From contig MCGE01000010.1 in assembly GCA_002105175.1 (NCBI GenBank), positions 1,178,001-1,242,000 on the forward strand: 64,000 nt of DNA, written 5' to 3'. Every line of letters starts with the position of its first letter. The first letter of the stretch is position 1. Shown here one piece after another: positions 12,423-24,195 of the stretch. The stretch is from Absidia repens (taxonomy: Eukaryota; Mucoromycota; Mucoromycetes; Mucorales; Cunninghamellaceae). The notes beneath the pieces were generated by a model. That model made no database searches and had not been told where the DNA came from. It saw nothing but the letters and a program-made list of their open reading frames with translations. Position numbers and translations under genes: made by a program.

Positions 12423-13857
12423 ATGACCTTGGGTGAAAGCATTGATTTCGATGTGGTAGCCTCATATCATGCCTATCTAGAAGATAGGGTAATGCACTGT
12501 GGAGTGAACTGTGTGTATGGGTGATAGGAAATGGACTAATCTTGTGTGTGCTTTTGTAGGAAATATCGACACCTGTTGCCATCTTCAAGGCGCTTACTGA
12601 TTTTGTTCGCCAGAGCACTGGTAAGTACTGCTGTTTCATGTCAATAGTGGCGTCCTTTTAATATACCTATGTAGTTGCTTCTTTGGGAACTTATTACTGA
12701 TACTTTTGTTTTCTTGTACTTTTACATATATATCACCTTTAGCACCCACCATGTCCGAGTTTATGCAAACGTTGGAAAGGGCGGCCAAGGCACTCCGTGA
12801 TGCTTCGGAAAAGACAGGGGATCGTTTGGCCGAGAAACAACAATATCAGCATCACAAGGCCACTATCGCTACACTTGCGGGTTTGGATCTTTTTATGCGC
12901 TTTGTGACAAGGAATTCACATGATTTTTCGGTAAGCGGATGATCACTCAAGGAACAGCGACCAGCGATAAGGAAACTCATTTATTTATGTATTTATCACG
13001 AAAGCTTTCAGCCGAAGCAAGGACTTTTGACGAATTCAAGACCAATCTTCTATCTCGGGCAACTTTGATTCTGGACAAGGCCTCTTTGGCACGTATCCGA
13101 GCTGCGGAAATTGGAGCACAATTTATTCACGATAATGCTGTTATTATGGTACAAGCATATTCACGTGTGATTATGGGTGTATTGTATCATGCTGCAAATA
13201 TACAAAACAAGCGATTCAAGGTGTTGGTAGCTGAAGGACGACCAAATAGTGAAGGGTAAATGAAAGGAATGAACATCACATACGACGACGGCATTATACT
13301 TAACTCAAGATTTGATTTGATTATTAGGCTTAAGGCGGTGGAAGAATTACGAGCAGCCGGGATCCCATGTCGTGCGGTACTAGATTCAGCAGTTGGATAC
13401 ATTATGGATAAAGTAGATATGGTGTTTGTGGGTGCGGAAGGTGTTGTGGAAAACGGTGGTGTTATCAATCAAATTGGAACATATCAAATTGCACTGGTGG
13501 CTAAGGCGCTTGGAAAACCTGTTTATGCCGTAGCTGAAAGGTAAAGAATGAAAAAGAAAAAAAGAAATTATAACGATGACTAACAATGACATTTGACATT
13601 TGGTTTCATGTAGTTACAAATTTGTCCGCGTGTATCCTTTGAACCAGTATGATTTACCATCCACCACCCCTGAAATAGTTGGTTTTACTTCGCGAAGAAA
13701 AACATTTAGCACTACCCAACAAGATATAGTTGATTTAGCCACATCCAACCCATCGGTAGATTATACTCCCCCTCAATATTTGACATTACTCTTGACAGAT
13801 TTAGGCGTGCTCACACCTAGCGGAGTTAGTGATGAATTGATCAAGTTGTATTTATGA
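12423..13857 (+). CDS. GCN3: Translation initiation factor eIF2B subunit alpha, right-arm copy
   Basis: Six exons (12423-12488, 12560-12620, 12743-12930, 13005-13255, 13328-13540, 13614-13857) sum to 1023 nt, giving 340 residues. It is the alpha subunit of the eIF2B exchange factor that recharges eIF2 with GTP and mediates translational control under stress. Features seen are FVRQST followed by [56 protein letters not shown] and [13 protein letters not shown]. All introns have GT donors. The third must end at AAG (13004) to stay in frame, because the nearby CAG at 13011 would shift it. The upstream DNA is CT-rich directly before the ATG, so this copy may hold the native promoter (inference). 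A divergent paralogue starts at 63128. Confidence 0.95.
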
Positions 13858-14312
13858 GCAAAACCCCATTTTTGATTGAACCTCCAATAAATAATAATAA
13901 AAAAAAAATTACATATTTTTGTCCTCCGGGCTATTTTTATATTTGTTGTCTCTCTTTTCACTTCCATGATTTTATTGATTTTGTGATTCCTTCATCCGTT
14001 TATTCTATTACCTTCCCTATTATAATTATATACCCTTCAACCTCATACATATTCCATTAACTTACCGGTTGTTATTCTCATTACGCATACCCCCTTTTTA
14101 TTGGCTTCATTTGAAAAAAAAAAAAGGTAAAGAAAGGTACAATATGTTTTTATGTATATTGAGCATACCTCTTATCCTTCTTTTTTTTCTTCACATATAG
14201 ACCGCAATCAACCAACTGACAAACCAACCAGTCAACCAGTCAACCAGTCAACCAGTCAACCAGTCAACCAGTCAACCAGTCAACCAGTCAACCAATTAAT
14301 CAAACAAACAAC
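13858..14312. other. Intergenic between eIF2B alpha and GAR gene (right arm)
   Basis: Mirror of 7479-7935: 3' flank of eIF2B alpha with A/T runs, then the promoter and 5' UTR of the GAR-domain gene including the 8-bp array. No gene seen. Confidence 0.6.
14227..14290. repeat. 8-bp tandem repeat, 8 units, right arm
   Basis: Eight perfect copies of ACCAGTCA end 22 bp before the GAR-domain gene ATG at 14313. Counterpart of 7501-7564 with identical unit number. Confidence 0.95.
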
Positions 14313-17135
14313 ATGACGATGCTTTCGGAAGACGATTGTTTGGCAAAACTAAACACTTTGGTTCTACCTTGCCAACAAATCGACAGTTTGATGGATCAAC
14401 ACACTTTTCTTACACTTGAAGACAAAACAAAACAACTTTCTGATATCACCACTTCTGTTTCGCATTGGATTGAAACTATTCATCTGGCACTTTTTACCTT
14501 GGAGCAGAATATCAAACAACACAACACTGCAACACTCGAGGATACTCAGTTGGTCGATGATACTGTACAACGTATGAATCCTGTTATTGACTCACTGACA
14601 GACCTTGCGGATGGTATGGAAGACACTACGGATGATGATACAATAGCTCTATCAGCAAGAAGCAAAATCACCAAAATACAGTCTGAATGGTCAGGGCTTC
14701 AACACTTTCTTTCTTCCGTGAAGCAATCCTTTGTATCTATGGACGAAGAAAAACAGCTACGGTTACTGATGGATCAAGTGCTTGTGCAAATTGAAGACTT
14801 GTCGCTACTCGTATTTCAGTATCAGGAACAACGTAGCAGTGGACTTGCAACAACGACGACATTATTGGACATCAAGGATACCCCTCCATCTACTTCTTCT
14901 ACGCCTCCTTCAAATGCTACAGCTGATGACATTTTGGTTGATATTGATAATCGCGTTGGTCCAGTTTTTGGTGATGTCAACAAAATATATGCCCGCATGG
15001 TTATTGATACTCCTCCGACAGATGCGACGGGTATTTTGGTGAAGCGCCATCGTATGATTCAGGAACGCTGGGAATGTTTACGCGTGGAAATTGATGAACT
15101 CAAGGCAGACCTCAAGGAAGATCGATGGCTGACTGTATTCAAACAGGTGGCTGATCAAGTGGAAGCAATGATGGATGGACTTGATAAAACAGTGGAACAG
15201 TGTCAAGCAATGGTCAAGCAAGTACGTGAATGGCAAGGCTTACAACAACCATCATCTTCATCTTCATCGACAACAACTGTGACACCTCAACATCAACAAC
15301 AGCAACAGCAGCAGCAGCACAACAACAACAATATCCAGTCCCACCAAAAGGCATTCTTCGATCATCCAAATCGCATCATTCTTCAGCATCCGTTTCTTCC
15401 AATTCATCATCCGGATCTGCTGGATCGCCTCCTCCTGTAGATCATACCAAACTGCGGTCGGTGGAGAAGAACTTTGAAGCGAAATACAAGTATTGCAATC
15501 CTCTCATCACCAAAATGTTATCAATGTTAGGCGAAATATTGCAACACGGGTGGCGGAAACAATGCCACAGTGGCTCGACACCAACACATGATTCAACGAT
15601 GGCAACGGCTCAAATCAAGCATGGATGATCTTCGAATACGTGACTTGCCAGATGTTGAACGCCTTTTGGTATTTGACCGACCTATCAGTCCAGCATGGTC
15701 TAAGGTTAGCGATCGTAGCGACAAAAGTGGAAATTCTTATCGGTACAAAAGTCCTGAACCGACGTCATACGATTTATTTGATCATCGATCGTCAGCCAGT
15801 AGTTTAGGATCGTTGGGTGGTCGTGCAAGAAGTCCTCTATCAATACAACATCAACATCAGCAATTACACCAATATGGAAACAATGGATACATGTCACCAA
15901 CAGCTCAACTATATGGAATGCACGAAGAATTGCGACGTGGAAGAAGTGTAACACCAAGTAGTGGTACTGGAAGCAGGGATCCTATCAGCTTATGGCGATC
16001 AACGAATGGTGCTAGCCCAGTTAGTGGAAGAACTTTGGCAAGAACAACAAGTCCTCTATCAGGTTATCAAGATATTCTGAAACCAAGCACATCTGATACA
16101 CCGTCCCTTGGTTCCAATTCTACTCGATCAACCATGAAATACTCTACAACTTCTCCTTCTTTATGGCAAGAGGATGTTTCTGCAAGACAGGTAAAAATTG
16201 GGTTGAGGGCGGAATATAAAAATAAGTAGCAAGTGAAAGCGGAAAAACAGACATGCTTATGTGATTTATGTTTATGTATATATATATATTTCTATATAGT
16301 CCCCAGCGCGAACACCTAGCCGATGTAAAAGCCGACAAGATGAACTACCATACGGAGGACGACGATCTGTAACACCAGTACGACGTGCAGGTACTCCATC
16401 AATGATACCAAGACCCAAAACACCATCTCAAGATCAAGGAGGAATGAATGCGAGTCAAATACCAAGGCCACGATCGTCCATGTTACGAGCTTCACCTTCA
16501 ATGATGGCACCCTCACCTTCATCATTTTTAGCATCGTCTTCACCACCACCGAGTCCACCCCATGTATCAAAACGAACACTGAATAGAAATTCTCGTCACC
16601 CATCCTGAATCACCAAACACGACTAATGAATGACGATCATCGATTTTTTACTCAAACGCCGCCGCCGCCATCATCAAGACGATATTACGATTTTGCCGAA
16701 GAAGACGAAGATTTTTTTGACGAGGATGATGATGAAGAAGAAGATAGTGAATATAGTGGTGGGTATGGAGGCACAGCATCAAGTCAACATGACCGACCAA
16801 TATATACACCAGACCCAAAGGATGCATTGGATGTAGAAGTGGCCAAGGTTATCAATGGCAACCCAATTCGAATTCAATGTGAACGTGGAACGCAACCGGG
16901 ACGATATTACTTTGGGCATGAATTGAATCCAACACCTGGTGGTGGTAGGAAAGTATATACTTGCAAACTGATGACATATACGAACCGCGAGCGACGAACA
17001 AATGGATTTGGTGTGCAAACAACTCATGGGAAATCTACAACGACAAGGAAAAAGGTGCTTACAAGGGTTGGAGGTGGCTGGATTGATTTGGAGATCTTTC
17101 TATTGGAACATCACAATCTTATGTTATCTCACTGA
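14313..17135 (+). CDS. KAR9-like/GAR-domain cytoskeletal linker, right-arm copy, frameshifted
   Basis: Same gene as 4652-7478: helical KAR9-like N-terminus, Gln tract, Ser/Pro/Arg linker, acidic stretch and a C-terminal GAR domain ending RVGGGWIDLEIFL. Exon 1 runs to 16190 and exon 2 starts at 16300. As written the frame is broken four times by single missing bases: in the CAG/CAA tract at about 15320 and in A-runs at about 15533, 15556 and 16586, each one base shorter than the left arm. The result is fragments instead of a 905-residue protein. All four are slippage-type contractions, so uncorrected sequencing error is as likely as pseudogenisation. The gene is listed as a CDS because no other type of damage was found. 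Confidence 0.75.
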
Positions 17136-18119
17136 TGATGACTTGGAACATTCCTTTTTACATTTAGTTTATAGTATCCCCTTCCCCTATTATCACTCGT
17201 TTAGTTTTATTGTAGTTTTTCTGTCTTTTTTTTTTATTATTATTATTCTGTCCCATTGATCATTTAACTTTATTTTTATTTTTATACATATAAATATGTT
17301 ATATATATTATATATATCTACTTTTTACATATTCTCGAATAAAATACGTCACTTTTGTCTCTACTCTTATATCTTGTCTCGTTATTATTGAAATGTTTGT
17401 CAAGTAGGTAATACTGATTGGAAATCATAAACGATAGATCGGTTTCGAAATGTCCCCAAAATATTAACTGTAGCCAATAATAATAAAGTAACGACTTTCC
17501 TCCAATAAGAAATCGAACCAAGTGTATGCGAATTTGTTTAAACGCCGACTTCGGCAAATCGTTTTTGGTGGCCTTTTAAACTCAATTCTTCGTGCCATTT
17601 TATTTTATCTTTTCTTCTTTCACTTTCTCCATTGTTTTATTTTTACACAAGGAATTACTGTGGTGCCTTCAATATCTATACATAAACAAACCTCTTTTTC
17701 ATTTCTGGTAAGGACAAAAGACAATTTTATTATACATAAAAACAGGCTTGGTTTAACGGGATCTTGTGAAGTGATGGTTTGGAAAAAAGAAAAAGAAAAA
17801 AGGAAACAGAGGGTGTGCATAGTGGGACTGATAGTGGGGAATGGAGGTGGGGATGGAGATGGGGATGGGTAGTAGGATTGGTTGAAAGGAAGGATTAGGA
17901 TGAGTTGAAAGAGGAAAAGGTCGGTCTCACTACCAAAAGAAGGTTGATTGATAAAAGATTGGATTCAAAGAGTGGGACGGACCCTGTTTCCATATGATGA
18001 CATATGAATTCAACGCGGACACTGTGGTTTCCGGTCTCATCCTCAAAATCTTTTTTTGAAAATTCAACTATCTTTTGGATGGGTTCGGGGGTATGCGTGT
18101 ACAAAAAAGTGATGGTAGC

Positions 18120-18150
<31 letters not shown>

Positions 18151-18326
18151 GTTGGGTACTGAAAAAGGGGCGTGGGTCTTTTCCCACTTCGATGTATACG
18201 TATAAAAAAAAAGAATCTGGTCTGACATTTTTATATTTTCTTTCTTTTTTTTTTTTTTTTTTTTTTTTTTAGATCTCATTTCTTATTATTCCTTTTGGTG
18301 AATCCCACATTTTTTTTATCTAAACA
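17136..18326. other. Intergenic, PYC promoter (right arm)
   Basis: Mirror of 3462-4651. AT-rich GAR-gene 3' flank, then the pyruvate carboxylase upstream region with two long T-runs (about 18121-18150 and 18247-18270). No gene seen. Confidence 0.6.
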
Positions 18327-20521
18327 ATGCCTCACCAACGTGAACATTCTGTTGAAACGATTCGGCGAAACAGTGAAGTCATGGGAAACCTTCGAAAGCT
18401 GATGGTGGTTAATCGTGGTGTAAGTTTTGAACCGTGTTGATCATATGACTGAAAGAATACTGGGTGGGGGCGGTATGAGGTATTGTTTTGCTTTTATAAA
18501 CAAACATGAAAGTTAACCTTAATTTTATTCTCTTACTTTTAGGAAATCGCTATCCGTGTCTTTCGTACTGCTCATGAACTTTCTATGCGAACTGTGGCCA
18601 TCTTTTCTCATGAAGACAGACTCTCGATGCATCGTTACAAGGTAAAAAAAAAAAAAAAAAAGTCTCCGCTACAAATGATGAATCACTACGTTCCCCTTTC
18701 CTTTTGAGGAACTGGTATTAAGGATTTTACTTGGATTAACATTGAACAAAAAAAAATTTTTTATGGATTTGATTTAGGCTGATGAATCCTATCAAATTGG
18801 TCAATTAGGTCAATTCACACCTGTTGCTGCTTATTTGGCTCACGATGAAATTGTCAAGATTGCAAAAGAACGTGGTGTCTCAATGATCCATCCTGGTTAT
18901 GGCTTCTTGTCCGAAAATGCTGAATTCGCTCGAAAAGTTGAAGCTGCTGGTATTACTTTTATTGGTCCTGCACCCGAAGTCATTGATAGTCTCGGTGACA
19001 AGACAAAAGCTCGACAAATTGGTAAGAGAATAATATTTCATCTATACATTGACAACAATCATACTGATTTATTACTATTATATAGCTATGGACTGCAAGG
19101 TGCCCGTGGTCCCTGGTACACCTGGACCTGTCGCCGAATATTCAGAATGCAAGAAATTCATTGACGAATACGGATTTCCTATTATTATTAAGGCTGCTAT
19201 GGGTGGTGGTGGACGTGGTATGCGTGTGGTACGTGACGAAGCTTCTTTAGAGGATGCGTTCCATCGTGCAAAGTCTGAAGCCTTATCTGCTTTTGGTGAT
19301 GGTACTGTGTTTATCGAACGCTTTTTGGACAAACCTCGCCATATTGAAGTACAACTTCTTGCTGATCGTGCTGGAAACGTGGTCCATTTGTTTGAACGTG
19401 ATTGCTCAGTCCAACGTCGTCATCAAAAGGTGGTGGAAATCGCCCCTGCCAAGAATTTGGATAATACCGTGCGTGAAGCCATTCTCAATGATGCTGTCAA
19501 GATTGCCAAGTCCGTCAAATACAAGAATGCTGGTACTGCTGAATTTTTGGTCGACAATCAAAACCGCCATTACTTTATTGAAATCAACCCTCGTATTCAA
19601 GTGGAACATACTATCACTGAAGAAATCACTGGTATCGATATTGTGGCTGCTCAATTCAAATTGCCGCTGGCGCCTTATTACCTCAATTGGGTTTGACTCA
19701 ACAACGCATCCGTCAACGTGGCTTTGCTATCCAATGTCGTATCACCACTGAAGATCCTGAACTGAACTTCCAACCTGACACTGGTAAGATTGAAGTATAC
19801 CGCTCATCCGGTGGCAACGGTGTGCGTTTGGATGGTGGTGCTGGTTATGCAGGTGCTATTATCACTCCTCATTACGATTCCTTACTGGTCAAATGTACTT
19901 GCTCTGGTTCTACTTACGAAGTGGCTCGTCGCAAGCTTGTCCGTGCTTTGGTGGAATTCCGTATCCGTGGTGTCAAGACCAACATTCCCTTTTTGCAACG
20001 CTTATTGACTCATGACACGTTTATGACTGGCAACTGTTGGACTACCTTTATTGATGACACTCCTGATCTTTTCCGTTTGGTACAATATCAAAATCGTGCT
20101 CAACGTCTCTTGGGTTATCTCGGTGATGTTGTTGTCAATGGTTCTCAAATCAAAGGTCAAGTTGGTGAACCCTCTTACAAACATGAAATTGAAGTACCTG
20201 TCATTCGCGGTCATAATGGCAAGAATGTAGATGTCTCTGCTCCTCCTACTGATGGCTGGAGAAAGATCATTGTTGAACAAGGTCCTGATGCATTTGCCAA
20301 GGCTGTCCGTGCTTATCCGGGTGTGTTGATTATGGATACTACATGGCGTGATGCTCATCAAAGTTTGTTGGCCACTCGAGTCCGTACTGTTGGTAAGTTA
20401 TTAGTTATTTTTTAAGAAAAGAAAAAAAAAAGGAGAAGGGGGGGGGAGGTGGAAATTGTATGGATATGGATGTGGATGATGGGATGCGCAAATGTGATTG
20501 ATTATTTTGACCGGCCAAATT

Positions 20522-20555
<34 letters not shown>

Positions 20556-22359
20556 GTGCCGTTCATCAGATTTACTTCGCATCGCTGCTGCTACTTCCCA
20601 TGCTCTCGGAAATGCTTTCTCTCTTGAATGCTGGGGTGGTGCAACATTTGATGTCGCCATGCGATTCTTATATGAAGACCCTTGGGATCGTTTGATGGAA
20701 CTTCGAAAAGCTGTGCCCAACATTCCTTTCCAAATGCTTCTTCGTGGTGCCAACGCTGTGGGTTACACATCTTACCCTGACAATGTTGTATACGAATTCT
20801 GTGACAAAGCAGTCAAGGCTGGTATGGATGTGTTCCGTATTTTTGATTCTCTCAACTATGTGGAAAACATGAAACTCGGTATTGATGCTGTCAAGAAGGC
20901 TGGTGGTGTAGTGGAAGCTACTGTGTGCTATACTGGCGATGTGTCCAACCCCAACAAGAAAAAGTACGACCTTGACTACTATCTCAACATGACCCAAGAG
21001 TTGGTGGATGAAGGTATTCATATTCTCGGTATCAAGGATATGGCTGGTTTGTTGAAGCCTGAAGCTGCCAAATTGCTTATCGGAGCCATTCGTGAAAAAT
21101 TCCCCAACTTGCCAATTCATGTCCACACTCACGATACTGCCGGTACTGGTGTTGCCTCAATGATGGCTGCTGCTGCCGCTGGTGCTGATGTCATCGACGT
21201 TGCGATTGATTCCATGTCTGGTATGACTTCTCAACCTGCCATGGGTGCTCTTGTCGCTGGTTTGGAACAAACGAACTTGGGTACTGGTATCCGTATGGAA
21301 GACATTCAAGCTTTGAACTCTTACTGGGAACAATGTCGTATGTTGTATTCTTGTTTTGAAGCCAATGTCAAGTCTGCCGATTCTGGTGTCTATGATCACG
21401 AAATGCCTGGTGGCCAATATACTAACCTCATGTTCCAAGCTCAACAACTTGGTCTCGGTACTCAATGGAAACAAATCAAAAAGGCATATGAAGAAGCAAA
21501 CAATCTGTGTGGTGATCTTGTCAAGGTGACTCCCTCTTCCAAGGTTGTGGGTGATATGGCTCAATTCATGGTATCCAACGGATTGAATGGTGATGATGTG
21601 ATTGAACGTGCTGGTAACCTGTCATTCCCTACCTCTGTTGTTGAATTCTTCCAAGGCTATTTGGGTCAGCCTCATGGTGGCTTCCCTGAACCTTTGCGCA
21701 CAAACATCATCCGTGGTCTCCCTCGTATCGATGGTCGTCCCGGTGCTTCCCTTCCTCCTCTTGATTTGGTCAAGCTTAAAGAAGAATTGACTGAACAATA
21801 TGGCAAGAGTATCCGTGATTATGATGTGGTCTCTGCTGCTCTTTATCCCAAGGTGTTTGACGAATATCGTAAAATGGTCAGCCAATACGGTGATCTTTCC
21901 AAGGTGCCTACTCGCTACTTCTTGTCCAAACCCGAAATTGGTGAAGAATTCCAAGTGGAAATCGAAGAAGGCAAGACATTGATCATCAAGCTGTTAGCTG
22001 TTGGACCTATCAACAATACAGGAAAGCGTGATGTGTACTTTGAACTCAACGGTGAAGCTCGTGTGGTTGGTATTGTGGATACAAATGCTGCTGTGGAACA
22101 TGTGACTCGTGAAAAGGCCAACTCAAGCAAACCTGGCGAAGTACCTGCTCCTATGTCTGGTGTTGTTGTTGAAGTCCGAGCGAAATCGGGTGCTCATATC
22201 AAAGCAGGTGATCCAGTGTGCGTGCTCAGTGCTATGAAGATGGAAACTATTGTATCTGCTCCTGTGGCTGGTTTAGTAGAATATGTCCCCATCGCTGAAG
22301 GTGATTCTTTATCCGCCGGTGATTTGGTTGCAAGGATTGTCAAGGAGGCTGATGCTTAG
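18327..22359 (+). CDS. PYC1: Pyruvate carboxylase, right-arm copy (one frameshift)
   Basis: Whole gene visible, six or so exons: 18327-18419, 18543-18641, 18778-19021, 19086-20392, 20570-22359. Product carboxylates pyruvate to oxaloacetate using ATP, bicarbonate and biotin. Domain order seen: biotin carboxylase ([35 protein letters not shown]), carboxyltransferase ([53 protein letters not shown]), then the C-terminal biotinyl domain with the biotinylated lysine in SAMKMETIV. No mitochondrial presequence is evident, fitting the cytosolic fungal enzyme. An A-run near 19653 is one base short compared with the left arm (CAATTC versus CAAATTC), which breaks the frame after DIVAAQ. The intron at 20393-20569 contains a T-run of about 30. 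Confidence 0.93.
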
Positions 22360-24195
22360 AAAATATATAGTTTAGGTTAGAAAATTTGATATTCTCATTT
22401 ATTGATTTATTTGCCTTATCTCCTCTTTGTCTGTACACTTTTTTTATCTTTACGTTTCTCTCTTTCATATACACACACACACGTCATTTTTTTAAGTTTA
22501 GTTTTAACCTAGTTTTTTTTGTTTTCTTTTCCCAACGGCAATATACATATTGCCTCTTTACTTTTCCTCTTTTTATAAATATTCTATACATAGTCAAGCA
22601 CCTTTTTTTTTATCAATCAAAAATCATTGATTTATTAAACTTTATTCAAAGATTATGATGAAGATGATTCATTGTATATACTGAACAGGAGTCGGCATGT
22701 GAAATACCGTGGGGAAAATATGATAAATTTGGGCAACGGATCGGGTTTGGGTGTAGAACGGAAGAAATTTTGATCAGAGTCATGTGATAGTGATGGGGTA
22801 AGTTTTTGAATTTGTGCAAAGGCTTTCGGGAGGATGCGGGCATTGACAAAAAGGAACTGCTATGTTGATTGCTGTAAAAATAAAGAGATTCAAAAAAAAA
22901 CGTGAGGATTTCCATCAACGTAGGTGGGAGTGATTTCAAATCCCGCCCATGTGGATTTTTTTCCTCCGTCAATTTTTTTTTCCCCTCTCTCTTTCTTCCC
23001 ATTTTCTTTTTCACCATTCAACTTTTTGAGGTCATGGTGATCTTATATTAGTGTCAGGACTAGTTTAGGAGGGTTTTCATATCAGGGCTTACCAAGATGC
23101 ATGGGGAAACCCATTCATTTTGGATTCAGGATTTAGAACAACCATTAGTTTCGTTTAGTGTTATGTTATCCAACGTTTGAAACTATATTTGAATAAAATT
23201 TGTCTCTTTTTACATGCTTCAATAAAAAAATGATCCATTTGTTTCTCCCTTGTCTTGTACAAGAGATCCCATTGTACCATCCCCTCCCCAATTAGAGTAG
23301 TTGATTGCCCTTATACTTCAATAAAAAAAAGTATTCATTTAGAATTTCTCGTGTATTGTATAGTATATTTGAACCCTTTCTACAGCTATCCCTCTAAATT
23401 AGTGTTGACCATTCTTCTGATCTCCTTTGCGCTACATCTAATAGATCCCTTGCTGCAATGAACCCCGCACTTTTAGCATAGTATTTGTCAATGTACTTCA
23501 ATAAAACATGTTCTTTTTACAAAAACTATTCTCTGTAACCCATTATAGTAAGCAAATTCATTATTGTGGTTGTTTGGTAAGTGTCCTACCGTGTTAGCGA
23601 AAGGCCCATGGTTTTAGGCCACTTGATATCAAAAATTAGCCCTAGTTCGATTAAATCAATTATATCAATAAACCTATGCTGTGCCCTGAGTGTTATCCGA
23701 CTCTATACTGAGAGCATTTTCCCCTGATTTCTAGTTAACTCACCATCATAGTAAAAAGAAAAGAAATTCAATAACCGCTCCAGCATGCATACTAAGGTAA
23801 CCAAACAATCTTTCCATCACTACAAGAAACTAAATGGTAGTTATGTTTGAAAAATAAAATAAAAATGGAATATTCGATGAACAAGAGACAATTTTGCGGC
23901 TACATGGAGAATAAAAACATCAATCAAGACAAGCAATCATACGCAGTATATTAATAAATATACTATTGAAGACACAAGATAAAAGTCAGAGTCATATCTA
24001 AATTGTTTTATTGATTTGAATGAATAGTGGGAGGGGGTAAAATAAAATGGAGGGGATAATAAAAACAATCTAAATATCTATAGGGAAAGAGGGTGATAAC
24101 AAAAGGATGAGATAAAATGAAATGCTACTAGTTGATTTGTCCGTCCATATACAGTGAGTTCATGGTGTTGGAGATATTGTCGATAGCGTATTCGT
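22360..24195. other. Intergenic between PYC and MATE gene
   Basis: No protein gene seen. It holds the pyruvate carboxylase 3' flank, dispersed repeat copy B (about 22930-23640), and AT-rich DNA to the 3' end of the MATE transporter. Confidence 0.6.
22930..23640 (+). repeat. Dispersed repeat family, copy B
   Basis: Starts with TTTCAAATCCCGCCCATGTG, then a CT-rich block, TTAGTGTCAGGACTAGTTTA, GATGCATGGGGAAACCC, and blocks of TTCAATAAAA and TTAGTGTTGACC. Compared with copy D it lacks the GGAGCCTTCATTAGCTTA block. Homology to the other copies continues through a CTGTAACCCATTATAGTA segment near 23535. Ends approximate. Confidence 0.85.

Larger units (their letters stand above)
12397..21787. repeat. 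Right arm of large inverted repeat
   Basis: Mirror image of 1-9396, with the same three genes now on the plus strand. It may continue past 21787, but its partner would lie outside the window. It contains more one-base contractions than the left arm (about 15320, 15533, 15556, 16586 and 19653), all in short A-runs or the CAG/CAA tract. Confidence 0.97.

Noticed and set aside
14313..15440. A separate 375-residue protein ending in a His/Asn-rich tail
   Set aside because: It is the frameshifted product of the GAR-domain gene; the left-arm copy continues in frame.
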